A stretch of DNA of 64,000 nt, taken from contig QPMI01000618.1 in the NCBI GenBank assembly GCA_004431415.1, positions 37,311-101,310 on the forward strand, read 5' to 3'. The translations under genes and the position numbers were made by a program. Position 1 is the stretch's first letter. The number at the start of each line of letters is the position of its first letter. Below, in pieces: positions 33,662-45,003 of this stretch. Source of the stretch: Cyanophora paradoxa (taxonomy: Eukaryota; Glaucocystophyceae; Cyanophorales; Cyanophoraceae). Below the pieces are notes generated by a model that saw only the letters and a program-made list of their open reading frames with translations, was not told the origin of the DNA and made no database searches.

Positions 33662-34857
33662 ATGGGGAACTGCATGGGGTCGGGCCCGTCGGGCAGCGAC
33701 GAGTATGACCTCTTCCTCTCGCATCGGCAGTCCACCGGCGCCGACCTCGCCCGATCCATCAAGCTCGAGGTGGATCGCCCGCGCCGCGCCGCCGCCCACT
33801 TCCCGCGCCGCCCCAACGCCGAGCGCCCCCTTCCTCCGCGCGCGCAGCTGGAGCAGATGCGCCCTGGCATCCGCGTCTTCCTCGACACCGACGCGCTGGA
33901 CGATATCCACGACCTGCGCGCCGCCATCGCCGCCTCCCGCGCCTTCCTCCTCGTCCTCACCCCGGGTCCGCGCTCGCTCGAACCCAATCCGCCGCGGCGC
34001 GCGCGCGCCGCGGCAAATCAAAGCGCCACCGGGCCCTGATCGGCGCGCCCGCGCGGCCGCGCCGGCAGGAGTCTTCGAGAGCCAGTTCGTGGTGAAGGAG
34101 GTCGTCGCTGCGGCCGACCTGCGGCGGCCGGCGCTCATCCTCTGGGACACGAAGCAGGTCCCCAACTTCCCCACCGGTGCGCGCCAGGCCGGGCGATCGG
34201 GCTCGCCCTTCCCGCCCCCCGCCCCGCCCGCCCTCCCCGCCCCGCCCCGCCCCGCCCGGCCACCGCCCCGCCTCGGCGCGCCGACCTCCGCGCGCAGTGG
34301 ACGCGTCGGTGCAGCTCCCGCCGGTGGACGGAGTCGACCCCGCGCGCGTGCGCCAGATCCTCCAGCGCCTCCTTCTCGTCAAGGCGCGTACCCCCTCCCT
34401 CCGAAGCGGGTTCGAATCCGTCCGGGGACCGATTCCGCCGATCGCGGGGGCGGGCCGCATGCGCAGGCGACGCAGTTCGTGCGGGAGAAGCGCCTTCGTG
34501 AGGCCGCCCTCCGCGAGATCCTCGACCGCATGCGCTCCGCCTCCCCCATCGACGTACCCCCCTTCCCCTCCCCCCGCGTACCCCCCTCCCTTACGCCCGG
34601 CCGGGCCCTCGCCCCCAGGTCGATCCGGCGCCTCAGCAGGCGGCGCCGATCAACCACGGCGCCCCCGCCGGTGCGCCGCCGCCCCGCCCCTCTTCCTCGA
34701 CGCCTCGCCTCTTCTTGACGGGGCTGCAGAACGCGGCCCGGCGGTGGGGACGTTCAAGGGCAAGCCGGTGTACCGCGGCCCGCGGGGCGGCCTGTACTAC
34801 GTGAACAAGAGCGGCTTCAAGACGGGCGTTAAGGAGGACGCTCTGGATCCCCGGTGA
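33662..34857 (+). CDS. TIR-domain protein with chlorovirus-type basic adaptor C-terminus
   Basis: TIR domains are protein-interaction modules or NAD+-cleaving enzymes in immunity and signalling. The ATG at 33662 gives MGNCMGSG, a strong N-myristoylation/palmitoylation signature (Gly2, Cys4), so membrane attachment is likely. The TIR domain is built from exons EYDLFLSHRQSTGADLARSI, IRVFLDTDALDDIHDLRAAI plus ASRAFLLVLTPG, and VFESQFVVKEVVAAADLRRP plus ALILWDT. A helical linker (ATQFVREKRLREAALREILD) and a Pro/Ala segment follow. The last exon gives TFKGKPVYRGPRGGLYYVNK plus SG, matching the basic adaptor motif best known from chloroviruses (PBCV basic adaptor type). Introns are GT-AG, several with GTACCCC donors. 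The Glu needed for NADase activity would fall near the VKE in exon 3; it is present but unproven. Confidence 0.8.
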
Positions 34858-35308
34858 TCCGACCCCCCGGCCCCAGCGCCGGTGCCGGCGCCGGTGGCTG
34901 TTTGCTTGCGCCCGTTCGACGAATCTGCTAGCTGTAGTGCGTAGGGTCTAGAGCCGGCTAGCTAGCGATTAATGATTTTGAGCGTTGTTCCCGACTTTCT
35001 TTCTTAGTTTAGTTCATATGCTCTCGTCCAGGGCACAGCAATTGATCGCCCAGGCCTATCTGTGCGGGCTGTGCCTGGGGTCGTCCGCCTGCCCTTTGCC
35101 CGGCAGATATTATAGCGAGAACGCAATGCCCCGCCCGCCCTTTGCCCCGCTCATGCCGGGACCCGGCGATTGCGATTTTCTAGATACGTATATATACGAC
35201 CTGCCGGCGATCAAACTAGCGCCGGCGCCGGCGTCGGTTCCGCGCCGGCTCCCAAGCGAGCTCCCTGCCGCTACCTAGGGGCCTGGAGCTGACGCGGCCG
35301 CCGGGGCG
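34858..35308. other. Convergent spacer (TIR + / alpha-kinase -)
   Basis: 3' flanks of both genes, AT-mixed, with GCTAGC words at 34928-34965. No exon seen. Confidence 0.55.
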
Positions 35309-38300
35309 TCACCGCTGCGCGCGGGAGGCCACGGCGATGGAGTATACGGGCCCCTCGTGCCCCTGCGTGCTTTTCGTTCAGGCGAGAGATCGAGGGCGCG
35401 GGGCGGGGCGAGGCTCGGACCTTGGAAGTCCAGACGCACTCCAGCGTCCTCGCGTTCCAGCACCGCACGCTCTGCGGCGCGGCGGCGGCGGCGGCGCGGT
35501 CGGCGGCGAGCGAGCGCGGCTGGGGGGGGGGGGAAGGGAAGGGGGGTACGCGTGCCTTGTCGTAGGAGCCGGAGAAGAGGTGCCCCTCGCTAGTGGCGAG
35601 GCAGTAGACGGGGCCCACGTGGCCCCGCAGCACCTGCCGGCGGGTCAGTGAGGGGGGGTGGGGGGTACGGGGTGGTAGGAGGGCGTACCCCCGCGAACTC
35701 CCAGGCCTCGGTGTCGAGGGCGCGGACGGAGCCGTCGCCGCAGCCGACGAAGAGGCGGCCCTCCCCCGGGCACGCGCACAGGCAGTTCACCCACCTGGGC
35801 GGGGGGCGTGGGCGGGCGGGAGAGGCGGAGCGGAGCAGAGCAGAGCGGAGCAGGGCGGGGCGGGGTGGGGCGGGGTGGGGCGGGGGCGGACAGGGAGTTT
35901 GTCTCGAGGACGCGGAGGCAGCGGCCGGAGTCGAGGTCCCACACCCGCACGTGCTCGTCCGCCGATCCCGACACGATCCGCTGCGAGACGCCAGGCTGAG
36001 TCAGAGGGGGGAAAAGAGGGAGGGGTATGGGGCGGGGCGGACGCGGCCGAGGACGACGAGGCTGTTGACGGCGTCGGTGTGGCCGCTGAGCGCGGCCGTG
36101 CAGGAGAGCGGGGCACCCCCCGCCGCCCCCGCCCCCGCCCCCGCCCCCGCCTCGCACGCCCACACCTGCGCGACGCGCTCGCTCGGGGGGAGGGGCGGGG
36201 GGAGGAGGGGGGTACGGCACGCCTTGACTTTGTCGTCCGCCCCGCCCGTCACGAGCCGCCCGTCCGACGACACCGCCGCGCACTTCACCTGAGCGGGCGC
36301 CGCTCAGGTGGGGGGGGGGAGAAGGACGGCCCCGGGGGTACGCACTGCGCCCTCGTGGCCCTCTACGGGGGCCCCGATGGCCCGCAGCTGGCCCCGCTCC
36401 AGCCCGCTGCGGAGCCCGGCCCGCCTCAGGCGCCCGGGCCGGGCAGGGGTAACGGGTCAAAGAGAGCTAAACGGCGCGCCTCAGGTCCCAAACGCGGAGG
36501 ATCTTTTTCGAGGTACCCCCGAAGAGGAGCGGGGGCGCCGAGGCGATGCACGTGAGGGGCTCCTCGCATCGCGCGGCCGCCACGCACTGCCCGTTGAACC
36601 TGTGCGCAAGCAGCGCGCTCGGCCGGCCGGTCCGGCCGGCGGGCCGCGCGGCGAGGCGGGGCGGACCAGGCTCGGAGGGTACGGTCAGCGGAGGCGGAGA
36701 AGACGACCGGACCGAGCGGCATGTCCGCCACCGCCAGCGAGTTCACCCAGTCCTGAGGGGGAGGTACAGGATCAGTCGGTAGCAGCGGGCGGGGGGTTTG
36801 GATTGCGGGGGGTTCGCGCGCCATGTGTCCGGAAAAGGTCGCTACGCAGCGCTGCGTGTCCGCCTCCCAGACCTGCGGGGGGTATGGGGAGGGCGGGGCG
36901 GGGCGGGGCGGGGGTACGGGGTGATTTGCCTTGACGGTCTTGTCGGCGGAACCCGTGAGAACCCAGAGGCCCGGGGGCGGGCCGGGCCCGGGGGCCGGGG
37001 GTATGGGCAGGGGCGAGGGGCTGGGGGCGGTGGGGCCGGCGGGGCCGGCGGTCGTAGGGGGGGCGAGGGAGGAGGAGCCGGAGGAGGTGAGGGAGCTCGA
37101 GGGGGGTAGGCGGAGGGGCGAGGCGGGGCGGGAGGCGCCCCCCCCGGGGCCGGCGGCGGCGAGGGGCGTGGGCGAGAGCGAGCTCGAGAGGCCGGCGACC
37201 GTACCCCCCAGCGCCCCCAGGCCCCCCGCCCGCAGCACGGGGCCCTTCCCCTTCGGGCTCCCGTCGTCCCCCTCCTGCCCCCCGCGTCACGGGGGTACAG
37301 CAGCGCAAGGGGGGTACGGGCGGACGTCGATGGTGTCGAAGCGGAGGGGGTCGAAGTCGAGGAAGGGCTGGGGCGGCATCTGCAGGGGCAGGGGCGCCCG
37401 CTGGCCCATCGCCAGGTCCGCGAGCGATCCGCTCTGCCCGCCCCCCGTCAGGCCGGGGGGGAGAAAGTAGAAGACGGCGGGGGAAGGAGGGGCCCGCTCG
37501 CCTGGAGGATGCTGCCCGAGCGCTGCGGCTGCGGGGATCGGTCCCGCATGTCCCGAGACCCGTACACCGGGGTACCTCTGCGCCCGCCGGGGTCGGCGGG
37601 GAGGGGCGGGGGGCGCGGGGGGTACGGGGGCACATGGAGCGGCGGGCGGGGGAGTTGCGCATAGAGGGAACGGCGCCGAAGGTCGGGGGCTCGGGGGGGC
37701 CGGCCCCGGGGGCCCGCGGGGCCGGCTGCGTCCCGAGGTCCGTGATCTTCTGGTTCAGCAGCGGGAGCCCTGCGCGGCCCGGCCGGCTCAGAGGCCGGCG
37801 AGCGGGGGCTCGGGAGGGGGGGTACTGCGCGCCCAGGAAGCCGCAGAGGGCGTTGCAGCGGTGCCGCAGGAGGAACGAGCGGATGCCTGCCCGGGCGGTC
37901 GGCGGTGCGGGGGTGGGGGGAGAAGGGGGGGTACGGGGGCGCGCCGGCCATGCCGAGGTTGCCCCGCCCGAAGCCCATGCCCGTGTGCGTGTGGATCTGC
38001 GGGTCCGCTGCGGGGCGCGAGCGGGCGTAGTGAGGGCCGGTGGGGAGAGGGGGGGGACGCGGCGCGGCGGGGGGGTACGCGCACTGTAGAGGTCGTTGAC
38101 GCCCTGGATGTCGCAGACGAGGATCTGGTGCCTCGAGGCCTGCGCGCGGGGCGGCGTATGACGCTCGGGCTGGGCCGGGGCGGCGGGGGAGGGGGGTACA
38201 AGGCGCCTCGTAGGTGAAGTGGGAGAAGGCCTGAGGCGTGTTCCGCTCGATGTCGCTGACGCGGCCGACCTGCGCGGGAGAGGGGTTCGGCGTTCGGTCG

Positions 38301-39196
38301 GGGGGGCGGGGCGCCGGGGCTCGAGCTCGGGGGCCGCACGTTGTTGTTGTGCTTCTCGTAGACGCCGGGCACGAAGTTCTCGAGCCCCGCGCAGGGCCGC
38401 CCGGGCCTGACGGGCGATCGGCGCTGGACCGGGTACGGCCAGCGATGGGAGGGAGAGGGGTACGCACCGGTCGACGAACTCGAGGACCCAGCACTGGATG
38501 AAGTCGACGGTCTTCGGCGGCTGCGGCGCGGCGCCGGCGTCGAGCCGGGGCGCCGCGAAGCGGGCACGGGCACGGGCGCGCCGCGCCGCACCTTGCGCTT
38601 GTTGAACTCCTGCGCCCAGTACCTGCGGCGGGCGCGGCTCGGTCGGCGGGCGAGGGCGGAGGCGGCCGGGGCGGGCGCCGGGGCGGGCGGCGGCGCACTT
38701 GGCGAGCATCTGCGATTGCACGTCGCGGAAGCAGACCTCCCGCCCGTCCGCCGCGTCCTTAGCGAACTTGGCCACGAACGGCGTGCTGCGGGACGAGGCC
38801 GAGGCCGGGCAGAATCAGGTCCCGGGGTCGCCGCCCGCTGCGGCCGCGCGCTCACCTCCCGCACACGTTGATCGTGCAGCGGAACGCCACGCGCATCGCT
38901 CCTTCAGCGAAGGGGACCTCATCTGCGCCGATCGAGGTCCTCGTAAGGCGAGGCGACTTCGTCAGCTCTCCGGGGGCGAGCGGCACACCGAGCACGACGT
39001 TCACTGGTTGCTTCTGCCACAGGCTAGTGACGGCATCGTACTCGTGCCTGCCGCCGGGTTGAGGGCGCGCGAGAAACGCCGGGACAGGGCTAACCGAATA
39101 CATCGCTCCCCGGACTGCATTTCTCCCTCCTCCGGGAATCCTCGAAGCTGCAGCTAGCTTCTGGAGCCCATCCCACGTTGTGGCACCGGACTTCAC
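35309..39196 (-). CDS. Alpha-kinase with WD40 repeats (myosin heavy chain kinase-like)
   Basis: Atypical Ser/Thr alpha-kinases include Dictyostelium MHCKs and eEF2 kinase. N-terminal exons give VNVVLGVPLAPGELTK and PFAEGAMRVAFRCTINV, then AKFAKDAADGREVCFRDVQS (holding the likely ATP-binding Lys), TVDFIQCWVLEFVDR, NFVPGVYEKHNNN, RNTPQAFSHFTYEA, ILVCDIQGVNDLYS, DPQIHTHTGMGFGRGNLG and IRSFLLRHRCNALC. These cover the full canonical alpha-kinase core in order, including the C-terminal zinc-binding His/Cys. After a Pro/Ser-rich linker come WD40 repeats: WVLTGSADKTVK, VWEADTQRCVATFSGH, VVFSASADRTLR, RIVSGSADEHVRVWDLDSGR, LFSGSYDKA, VRCWNARTLECVWTSK, and a final partial GHEGPVYSIAVASRAQR with the stop at 35309. 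The 5' end is uncertain; open reading continues to about 39310 without an ATG. Confidence 0.88.
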
Positions 39197-39524
39197 GGCG
39201 GGCTGCCGTGTATGCGAGCGCGGCTGATCTACGGTCGCACTCTCCGAGCTAGCTGAACGCCGAAAAGAGCTCGTGCTCTGCTCCGGCCGACTGCGACCTA
39301 CGTTATGTACCCCCTCGAAAGTTTAACAATGCGTACCCCCGCAAGGATCGAGAAACAGCGAACCCGCAAGCGCGCATCTCCGAGCCACGTACGCGGTTAC
39401 AGGTAGCCAGATCGCAGACGCTCTCCTCCCTGCCGGCCGTACGTCCCCTGCCGAGCCAAACGGCCGCATGCGCACCCTAACGAAACGTAGGCGCCAGGTC
39501 CCCAGGAGCTGCAAGCAGCATAGC
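39197..39524. promoter_or_regulatory. Divergent region between alpha-kinase (-) and TauE/SafE gene (+)
   Basis: About 330 bp separate the two divergent genes; part may be 5' coding or UTR of the alpha-kinase. No TATA-like element is recognised. Confidence 0.4.
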
Positions 39525-41713
39525 ATGGCCTTCTCTGTGCTCCCGGTGGCCTCTGTGGCTCCGCTCGCCGCCGCCTTACCGCGGACGGCCGATGTCCGGC
39601 CGCATCTGCTTTCGGCGTCATCGGCCGGGACGCTCAAGCCGCGTCGGCCGTTCGCGTCGGCCATTTCACCGCGTGCTTTCTTCGGCGGAGATGCCGTCTG
39701 CTTCCGACCTGCGAAGTCCGCCGGCCCCGCCCGCGGCCGGCAGTTCGACGTCGGCGCGACCGTGGACGTCCGGGCGGTCTCCACGCCGGCCCCGACGCCG
39801 GGGCCGCTCGGCGGCGGCGGCGCCGTCGGCTCGCCGCAGAGCTGGTCGACGTCGGCGGAGCGGCGGATGGCGCTGGGCGGGCTCATCGGCCTCCTCGGCG
39901 GCTGCGCCGGCGCCCTCGTCGGCCTCGGCGGCGCCTTCGTGCGCGCTTGAGCCGCCGCCGGGCCGGCGCCCCGCCCCGCCCTCTTTCGTCTCCGTCCATC
40001 CAAGCCGAGCCTGCCGTCCTCGCTCGCAGCTGATGGTGCCGCTGCTGGCGGCGTGGGCGAGGCTCTCGCAGCACGAGGCGCAGGGCACCGCCCTCCTCGC
40101 CGTCACCTTCACCGGTCCGATCCCCGCCCGGCCCCCTCGCAGCCTCTCCAGCCGCGCTCGGCGTCCGACTCTGCTCCGCTCCGCGTGCAGGGCTGGTGGG
40201 GGCCTACTCGTACGGGCTGCGGGGGGCGGTGGACCCCCTCGTAGCCGCCATCCTCGCCGCCAGCGGTCCGCCTCGAGCTCGCCCGCCGCCTAGCCTAGTA
40301 GGCCTCCGCCCCCGTTTCTCAGAGGGGGCCCCGCAGGCCTCTACTTCTCCTGCCTCGGCGCCGCCGCCACACAGCGGGTGCCGCGCCCGCCGCGCCCGCC
40401 TCTGCCGCCCGCCCCGCCGCGGCGCTGAGACCCGGCCCGGCCCGCCGGCCCGCCGGCCCGCCCGTGCAGGTGGACCCGGGGGCGATGAAGCGCTGCTTCG
40501 GCGGCTTCCTCCTCTTCTCCGCCCTCAGCATCCCCCTCAAGGTCCCGCCCGGCCCGGCCCCAGCGCCTAAGAAATTCGAAGCTGAGGACTCCGCACGGGC
40601 GGCGCGCAGTGGTACATCAGCACGCTCCGCTCGAGCGCCCCGGCCTTCAGGTCCCCCCCCCCCTCCCCCCCCTCTCTCGAGAGGCCGCCCAGCCGCCCTG
40701 GCCCGGCACGCGGTCCGAGGCCGAGGCTCCGGGGCGGGGCGGGCAGCGTGGAGACGGCGGGGCGGGCGGCGGGGGCGGTGCTTCGAGAGCTCCTCCAGCG
40801 CTGGCCCGCCGTACTCACCATCGCCATCATGGGCGCCCTCTCCGGTGCCCTGCCCGAGCCCGCCCCGCCCCGCCCCCTTCAAGCTTCCAGCCGCACCGCC
40901 CCCTGCCAGGCTGACTTGCGAGCGCATGCAGGCTTCTCGTCGGGGTTCCTGGGGGTGAGCATGGGGACGCTCGCCGTCCCCGCCCTCGTCGTCTTCTCGG
41001 GCCTCCCCCAGCAGCTCGCCCAGGCCCGCCCCGCCCCGCCCCGCCCGCCCCGCCCAGCTTATAGCTGGCTTAGCTTATAACCCAGCTTATAATTATAATA
41101 AGCTTTGCTTATGTCCCAACTTGAGGTTCGAGCGCGTTCGCAGGGGACGTCGCTGCTGGCGATGATCGTGCCGAGCATCGCCGGCTCCTACACACACCTC
41201 CAGTGCGCGCGCGGCCCGCCGGCCCCGCCTGGCGGATCCCTCCGCGTTTCCGTAACCGGCGGCATCCCCGCAGGCTGCACCACGTGCGGTTCGACGTGGC
41301 GCCGGCGCTGGTCGGGGGCGTCATTCTAGGCGCCGCCCTCGGCTCCCGCCTCGCATGCATCCTCCCCGAGCTCGTGCGCGGATTCGACCCGGCCCCGCGG
41401 GAGGCGCTCGAGCGCAGCGATCCTCCTAATGCTAGATCCTATCTTAAAGCAAGGGGCGCCCGCCCGCCCGTCCGCCGGCCCCGCTGACCGCTTCCGCCTC
41501 CGCATCTCGGCGACGGCAGGCGCTCGAATGCTAGATCCGATCTTAGGCGCCCGCCCGCGGCCCGCGGGTCGGCCTCACTGACGGCCGCGACCGCAGGCGC
41601 TCAAGGGCGTCTTCACGGCGATGCTCTCCTACTTCGGCCTGCGCGACCTCCTCGCCCGCCGCGGCTCCGGCTCGCGCCCCGGCCCCGGCCCCGAGCCCCG
41701 CCGCGAGCACTGA
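39525..41713 (+). CDS. TauE/SafE family membrane transporter (sulfite/organosulfonate exporter-like), probably plastid
   Basis: TauE/SafE proteins are polytopic permeases for sulfur-containing anions. The ATG at 39525 opens a Ser/Ala/Arg-rich presequence of about 110 residues, compatible with organelle targeting. The first membrane hairpin carries the family's Gly-rich signature (ALGGLIGLLGGCAGALVGLG), then LMVPLLAAWARLSQHEAQGT and ALLAVTFT. The second half repeats the pattern: VLTIAIMGALSGAL, GFSSGFLGVSMGTLAVPALV, GTSLLAMIVPSIAGSYTHLQ and VAPALVGGVILGAALGSRLA. The last exon ends LSYFGLRDLLARRG plus a Pro/Arg-rich tail, with the stop at 41711-41713. The two homologous halves of the fold are both present. 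Introns are short; two near 41420 and 41525 share a near-identical TGCTAGATCC motif. Confidence 0.85.
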
Positions 41714-42100
41714 TCATGAGCCGCCCCGCCGGGTTGAGCAATCTTATTCGTGTCCACCCACCAGACTTTTCACGTAGTCTCGCGTAATTTAGTTGAAATG
41801 TAGGGTGTTCGCGTCGAATTTTCCGGCAGCTTTAAAGCAGGCTCTAGTTTACAATCAATTGCAACTGGTAATTACAATGAATCCCCGACATTCCTTTTCA
41901 ACTGTAACTAGTCCATTGCGGAGAGAATTGAGAAGATTCGATTTGAGAGGATTTGATTTGATTTGCAAAAATCTATCCTGCCACCGGATCCTGAGTAGCT
42001 GGAGAGATCTAGAACTGAACTTGCTGCTGCAATTGAGCATGCCAGGCCTAGAAACACCTTTAACTTGCCGCTGCTGGATGGGAGATATCGGTCGATGCAC
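41714..42100. other. Convergent spacer
   Basis: AT-rich 3' flanks of the TauE/SafE gene and the zinc-finger gene. No exon seen. Confidence 0.55.
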
Positions 42101-44848
42101 TCACGAGGCGAAGCGCACCCCCGGGGGGCGGTAGGGGCGCGAGGGGCGGGGCGGCGTCACTGGGGCCCCGCACGCAGCGCCGACGCCGCTGGGCGACACC
42201 GCCGGGGGCGGCAGGGCCCGGGGGGGCGTCGTGGGCGAAGGTGGATCCGGGCACGGCGCAGGCGGGTCGACGTCCGCCCACGCGCACGGGCCGTACCCCG
42301 GAGGGGCGCCGACTTCGCCCAGCTCAGGGGCGGGCTCGAATCTCGGCGGGAAGGACGGAAGCGGCGGGAAGCTGAAGCCGTGCGGCGGTTCGAACCCGCG
42401 ATCGGAGGGCGGCCGCGGCGGGTGCTGCGACGGCGGCGCCGACGTCGACGGGAGCGCCGCTTGCGGGGCGCCCGCCGGCGTCTCGTGCATCGGCTCTGCG
42501 GGAGCGGGGGGCGCCAGCGCTAGCGGAGGGAAGTGGGCTTCGTATGCAGCTGCAGCGTTCGCTGGAGCCAGCGGGCCTTGCGTGGATCGCGAGCTGGAGC
42601 TCGAGCCCATACGCGTGGTCGACTGCCCCGCGCTGCTGCCGGCGCCTCCAGGCCGGAAGGCGGCGCTGGCGGCGGGCGCCGGCGCCGGCGGGCGATCGAC
42701 GAGCACATGCGCGTGCGGGTGGCGCTGCGGCGGCTGCGCATGCGGCGACACGAGCTGCGGCGTCGCGGGCTGCGGCTGGCCTGGTTTCGCGGACAAGACC
42801 GAACTTGAATTCTGCAGCGAAACCCCTGGTCGCTCCAGAGGTCCAGCCGGCCGCGGGGGCAAGGGAAAACGCACGGCACCGGATCCGCGCCGCTCCGCAG
42901 ACGTCGACTCGGCCATTGCCAGTTTTTGCCGGGCGTGTGCCGCGCTCCCCATGTGCTGCGGTGTACCGTGCCCGTCAGGTATATATATATATTTCTTTGC
43001 ATGAATTGCGGAAATCCAGAAGGGAATGGGGCGCCTATAATTAATCAAGGACCTTGCGGTTAATTCGCCGCCCATCGCGGGTACCTGATCGCGCTGGGCG
43101 ACGCTGTTGAAAGCCTTCGAGCACACATCGCAGGTGAGCTCTTGGGACCGCGCAGCTGTCGGTCCGGCCGCAGAAGCCAGCTTCGAAGAGCTCGCGGCGC
43201 GAGGTTGCGCGCACGCCCGTGGCTGCGCATTAATTTTCCGCTGCGGCTCAGGCGGCGGGTTCCTCGCAGCGCTGGCTTCAGCCTGCTTGAGCCCGGACGA
43301 GCTCGCAACTGCCGACAACTTGGCTTGCTTCGAATTCGCGTCGGCGCCCGGCTTGCAAATCTGCGTGCGTGTGGACGCCGATTTCGCACGAAATTGCAAA
43401 TTTCGCGCAATCGCAAAATAATAATTTCAAAGTGTGCATTGAGCTCAAAGAGCTTGAGGTCGCAAAGGATCACCTTAAACGCGACTATCGTCGAGGAGCA
43501 CTGTGCAGTAGGGCACGCCGTGCCCACGACCTGCTTCCCGCGCTGCCTCTTCATCCTGTTCCTGCGGACGGAGTTGCAATATGAATTATAATGTCGAAAT
43601 CTCTCAGCTGCAGATATGCAGGCGGGGCGCGAAGCATAAAGCGCAGGCATACGTACCAGCACGTTTTGTGCAGCGTTCCGCACGCATCCCCAGCTCCCGC
43701 ACCAGGCCCGCCTTCAGCGCTCTTCTCGCAGAAGACCTCCACAAATCTTCGCTCGAGCGCGAATCAAGTTCGGAATTTTGTGGGAGCAACTCTGACAATT
43801 GCAAGGGGCTAGCGCTGTTCACGTTGCGCACTCTTCGGAGGGCTTGATGTCGCTTCCAAGGTCGCAGCTCGGATCGCAGCATTTGCGGGACAGCTGCAGC
43901 GCATGCATATCCCCGAGCACAGTACTCGCGTTCGACGTCGCCTGATCATGGGCCTGCACCGTTGTCGCAAATTAGAGCGGACTCGAAGCGCCCGTGACAG
44001 CGTAATTATGTAAATTAAAGTTGATGCGGTTTGATATCGCACCTCGAGCTCGCCTGAAATTCCGGAGTCGCTTTGGAGTGGCTGCTGTTCTCCTACAGCG
44101 TGCGCGGCGCTCCCTGCCCGGCTGTCCTTCGCCGGCTCCTCCGGCGATTCCGCCTGCTGCGGACGCGCCGCCGCCGCAGCGTGGATCATCCCCTGGGCTC
44201 TGAGCCGTCGTTCGCGCGCCCTGCACGGGCGCCACACTTTCGAATGAGCCTGGCCCTCCGACGCCGCAGCGCGCGACGTTCACGGACCGCTCAGCGAGGG
44301 TGCGCAGGTCGCCCTCTGCCCCCGGGGCCCCCGCGGACGTGGCGCGCTCTACGGCCTCGCACTCCGCCGCGCACTCCGCGTACCGCGCCAGCCCGTGCAG
44401 CGCCTCTGCGGCGACGTCGAGCGTCACGGGAAGCGGGCGGGACGCAGCCGGAGGCAGCTGCAGCGAAGAGGAGGACTGACGGGCGCGGCCGAGCCGGGCC
44501 TCGGCGTGGTCGGGAGAGTGCTGCGGGGCACGTTGTCAGCCCGCAGCACTCTTCCAACCGGGGGCGCGGGCACGGACCTTCAGCGCCGCGTCGAACGATC
44601 TGAGAGCGTCCTTCCATCGAGAGGCCTTCGCCATCGTCGATCCCAGCGATACCAGACGGCGCTTTGAGATGCGTTAGGGCCCGGCATCAGAGAATTCGAA
44701 GGGAAAACCGAATAGAGGACGAAGCGGCGCTTGCAATTTACAAGCGGCTTACAGCATTTGCTTCGTCTTCAGGCGCGGATTCAGCTTGTACAGAGCCGTC
44801 CTTGAAATCCAGTTGGACTTGCTGCTGAGATACCCCAGTCTCGAACTC
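42101..44848 (-). CDS. Zinc-finger/TPR gene, copy 1 (5'-truncated; may be the 3' half of a chimeric gene)
   Basis: Paralogue of 49209-52759 without its first two exons. The first shared exon (44848-44750) reads EFETGVSQQQVQLDFKDGS. The TPR-like exon (about 44660-44582) reads SLGSTMAKASRWKDALRSFD, then splices (GTCCGT to CCCCGCAG) to HSPDHAEARLGRARQ followed by ALHGLARYAECAAECEAVER. Further exons include KCCDPSCDLGSDIKPSEECA and GHGVPYCTVLLDDSR. A C2H2 finger (LTCDVCSKAFNSVAQRDQ / HMGSAAHARQ; C-x2-C-x12-H-x5-H, U1-like) is split by an intron, and a Pro-rich tail ends RPYRPPGVRFAS. The finger points to RNA or nucleic-acid binding. No start codon precedes the first exon; in-frame splicing from the neighbour at 45004-46514 is possible. 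Confidence 0.55.
44512..44555. repeat. Inverted repeat, 16-bp arms, 12-bp loop
   Basis: The arms are GGGAGAGTGCTGCGGG (44512-44527) and CCCGCAGCACTCTTCC (44540-44555), complementary at 15 of 16. The paralogous site near 51556-51590 keeps the first arm but has unrelated sequence (including a CAG acceptor) where the second arm lies. This pattern fits a template-switch mutation. Confidence 0.85.
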
Positions 44849-45003
44849 CTGCGAGACGATGTTACATGCGCAGTATTAATGGGCGGTTTCGTTACAAAAG
44901 GCATCGGAAAGACCCCACGTAGGTATCATATAATTAGCATTATTAGCCAACACAACCACAAAGTTATAATTAATAATGCGAATGGTCTAAAAATTGCATT
45001 TAC

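Noticed and set aside
36772-38775. 667-codon minus-strand open frame
   Set aside because: It mixes in-frame alpha-kinase exon pieces with C-rich introns. The motif-bearing exons lie in several frames, so the long frame is a GC artefact.
42400-42440. tRNA-like T-arm GGTTCGAACCC
   Set aside because: It lies inside the zinc-finger coding exon, and no acceptor stem or anticodon arm can be formed around it.
44512-44638. Copy 1 zinc-finger gene as a pseudogene because its upstream acceptor is lost
   Set aside because: The CCCCGCAG acceptor 20 nt downstream gives an open, in-frame TPR exon, so loss of the upstream CAG is not inactivating in itself.
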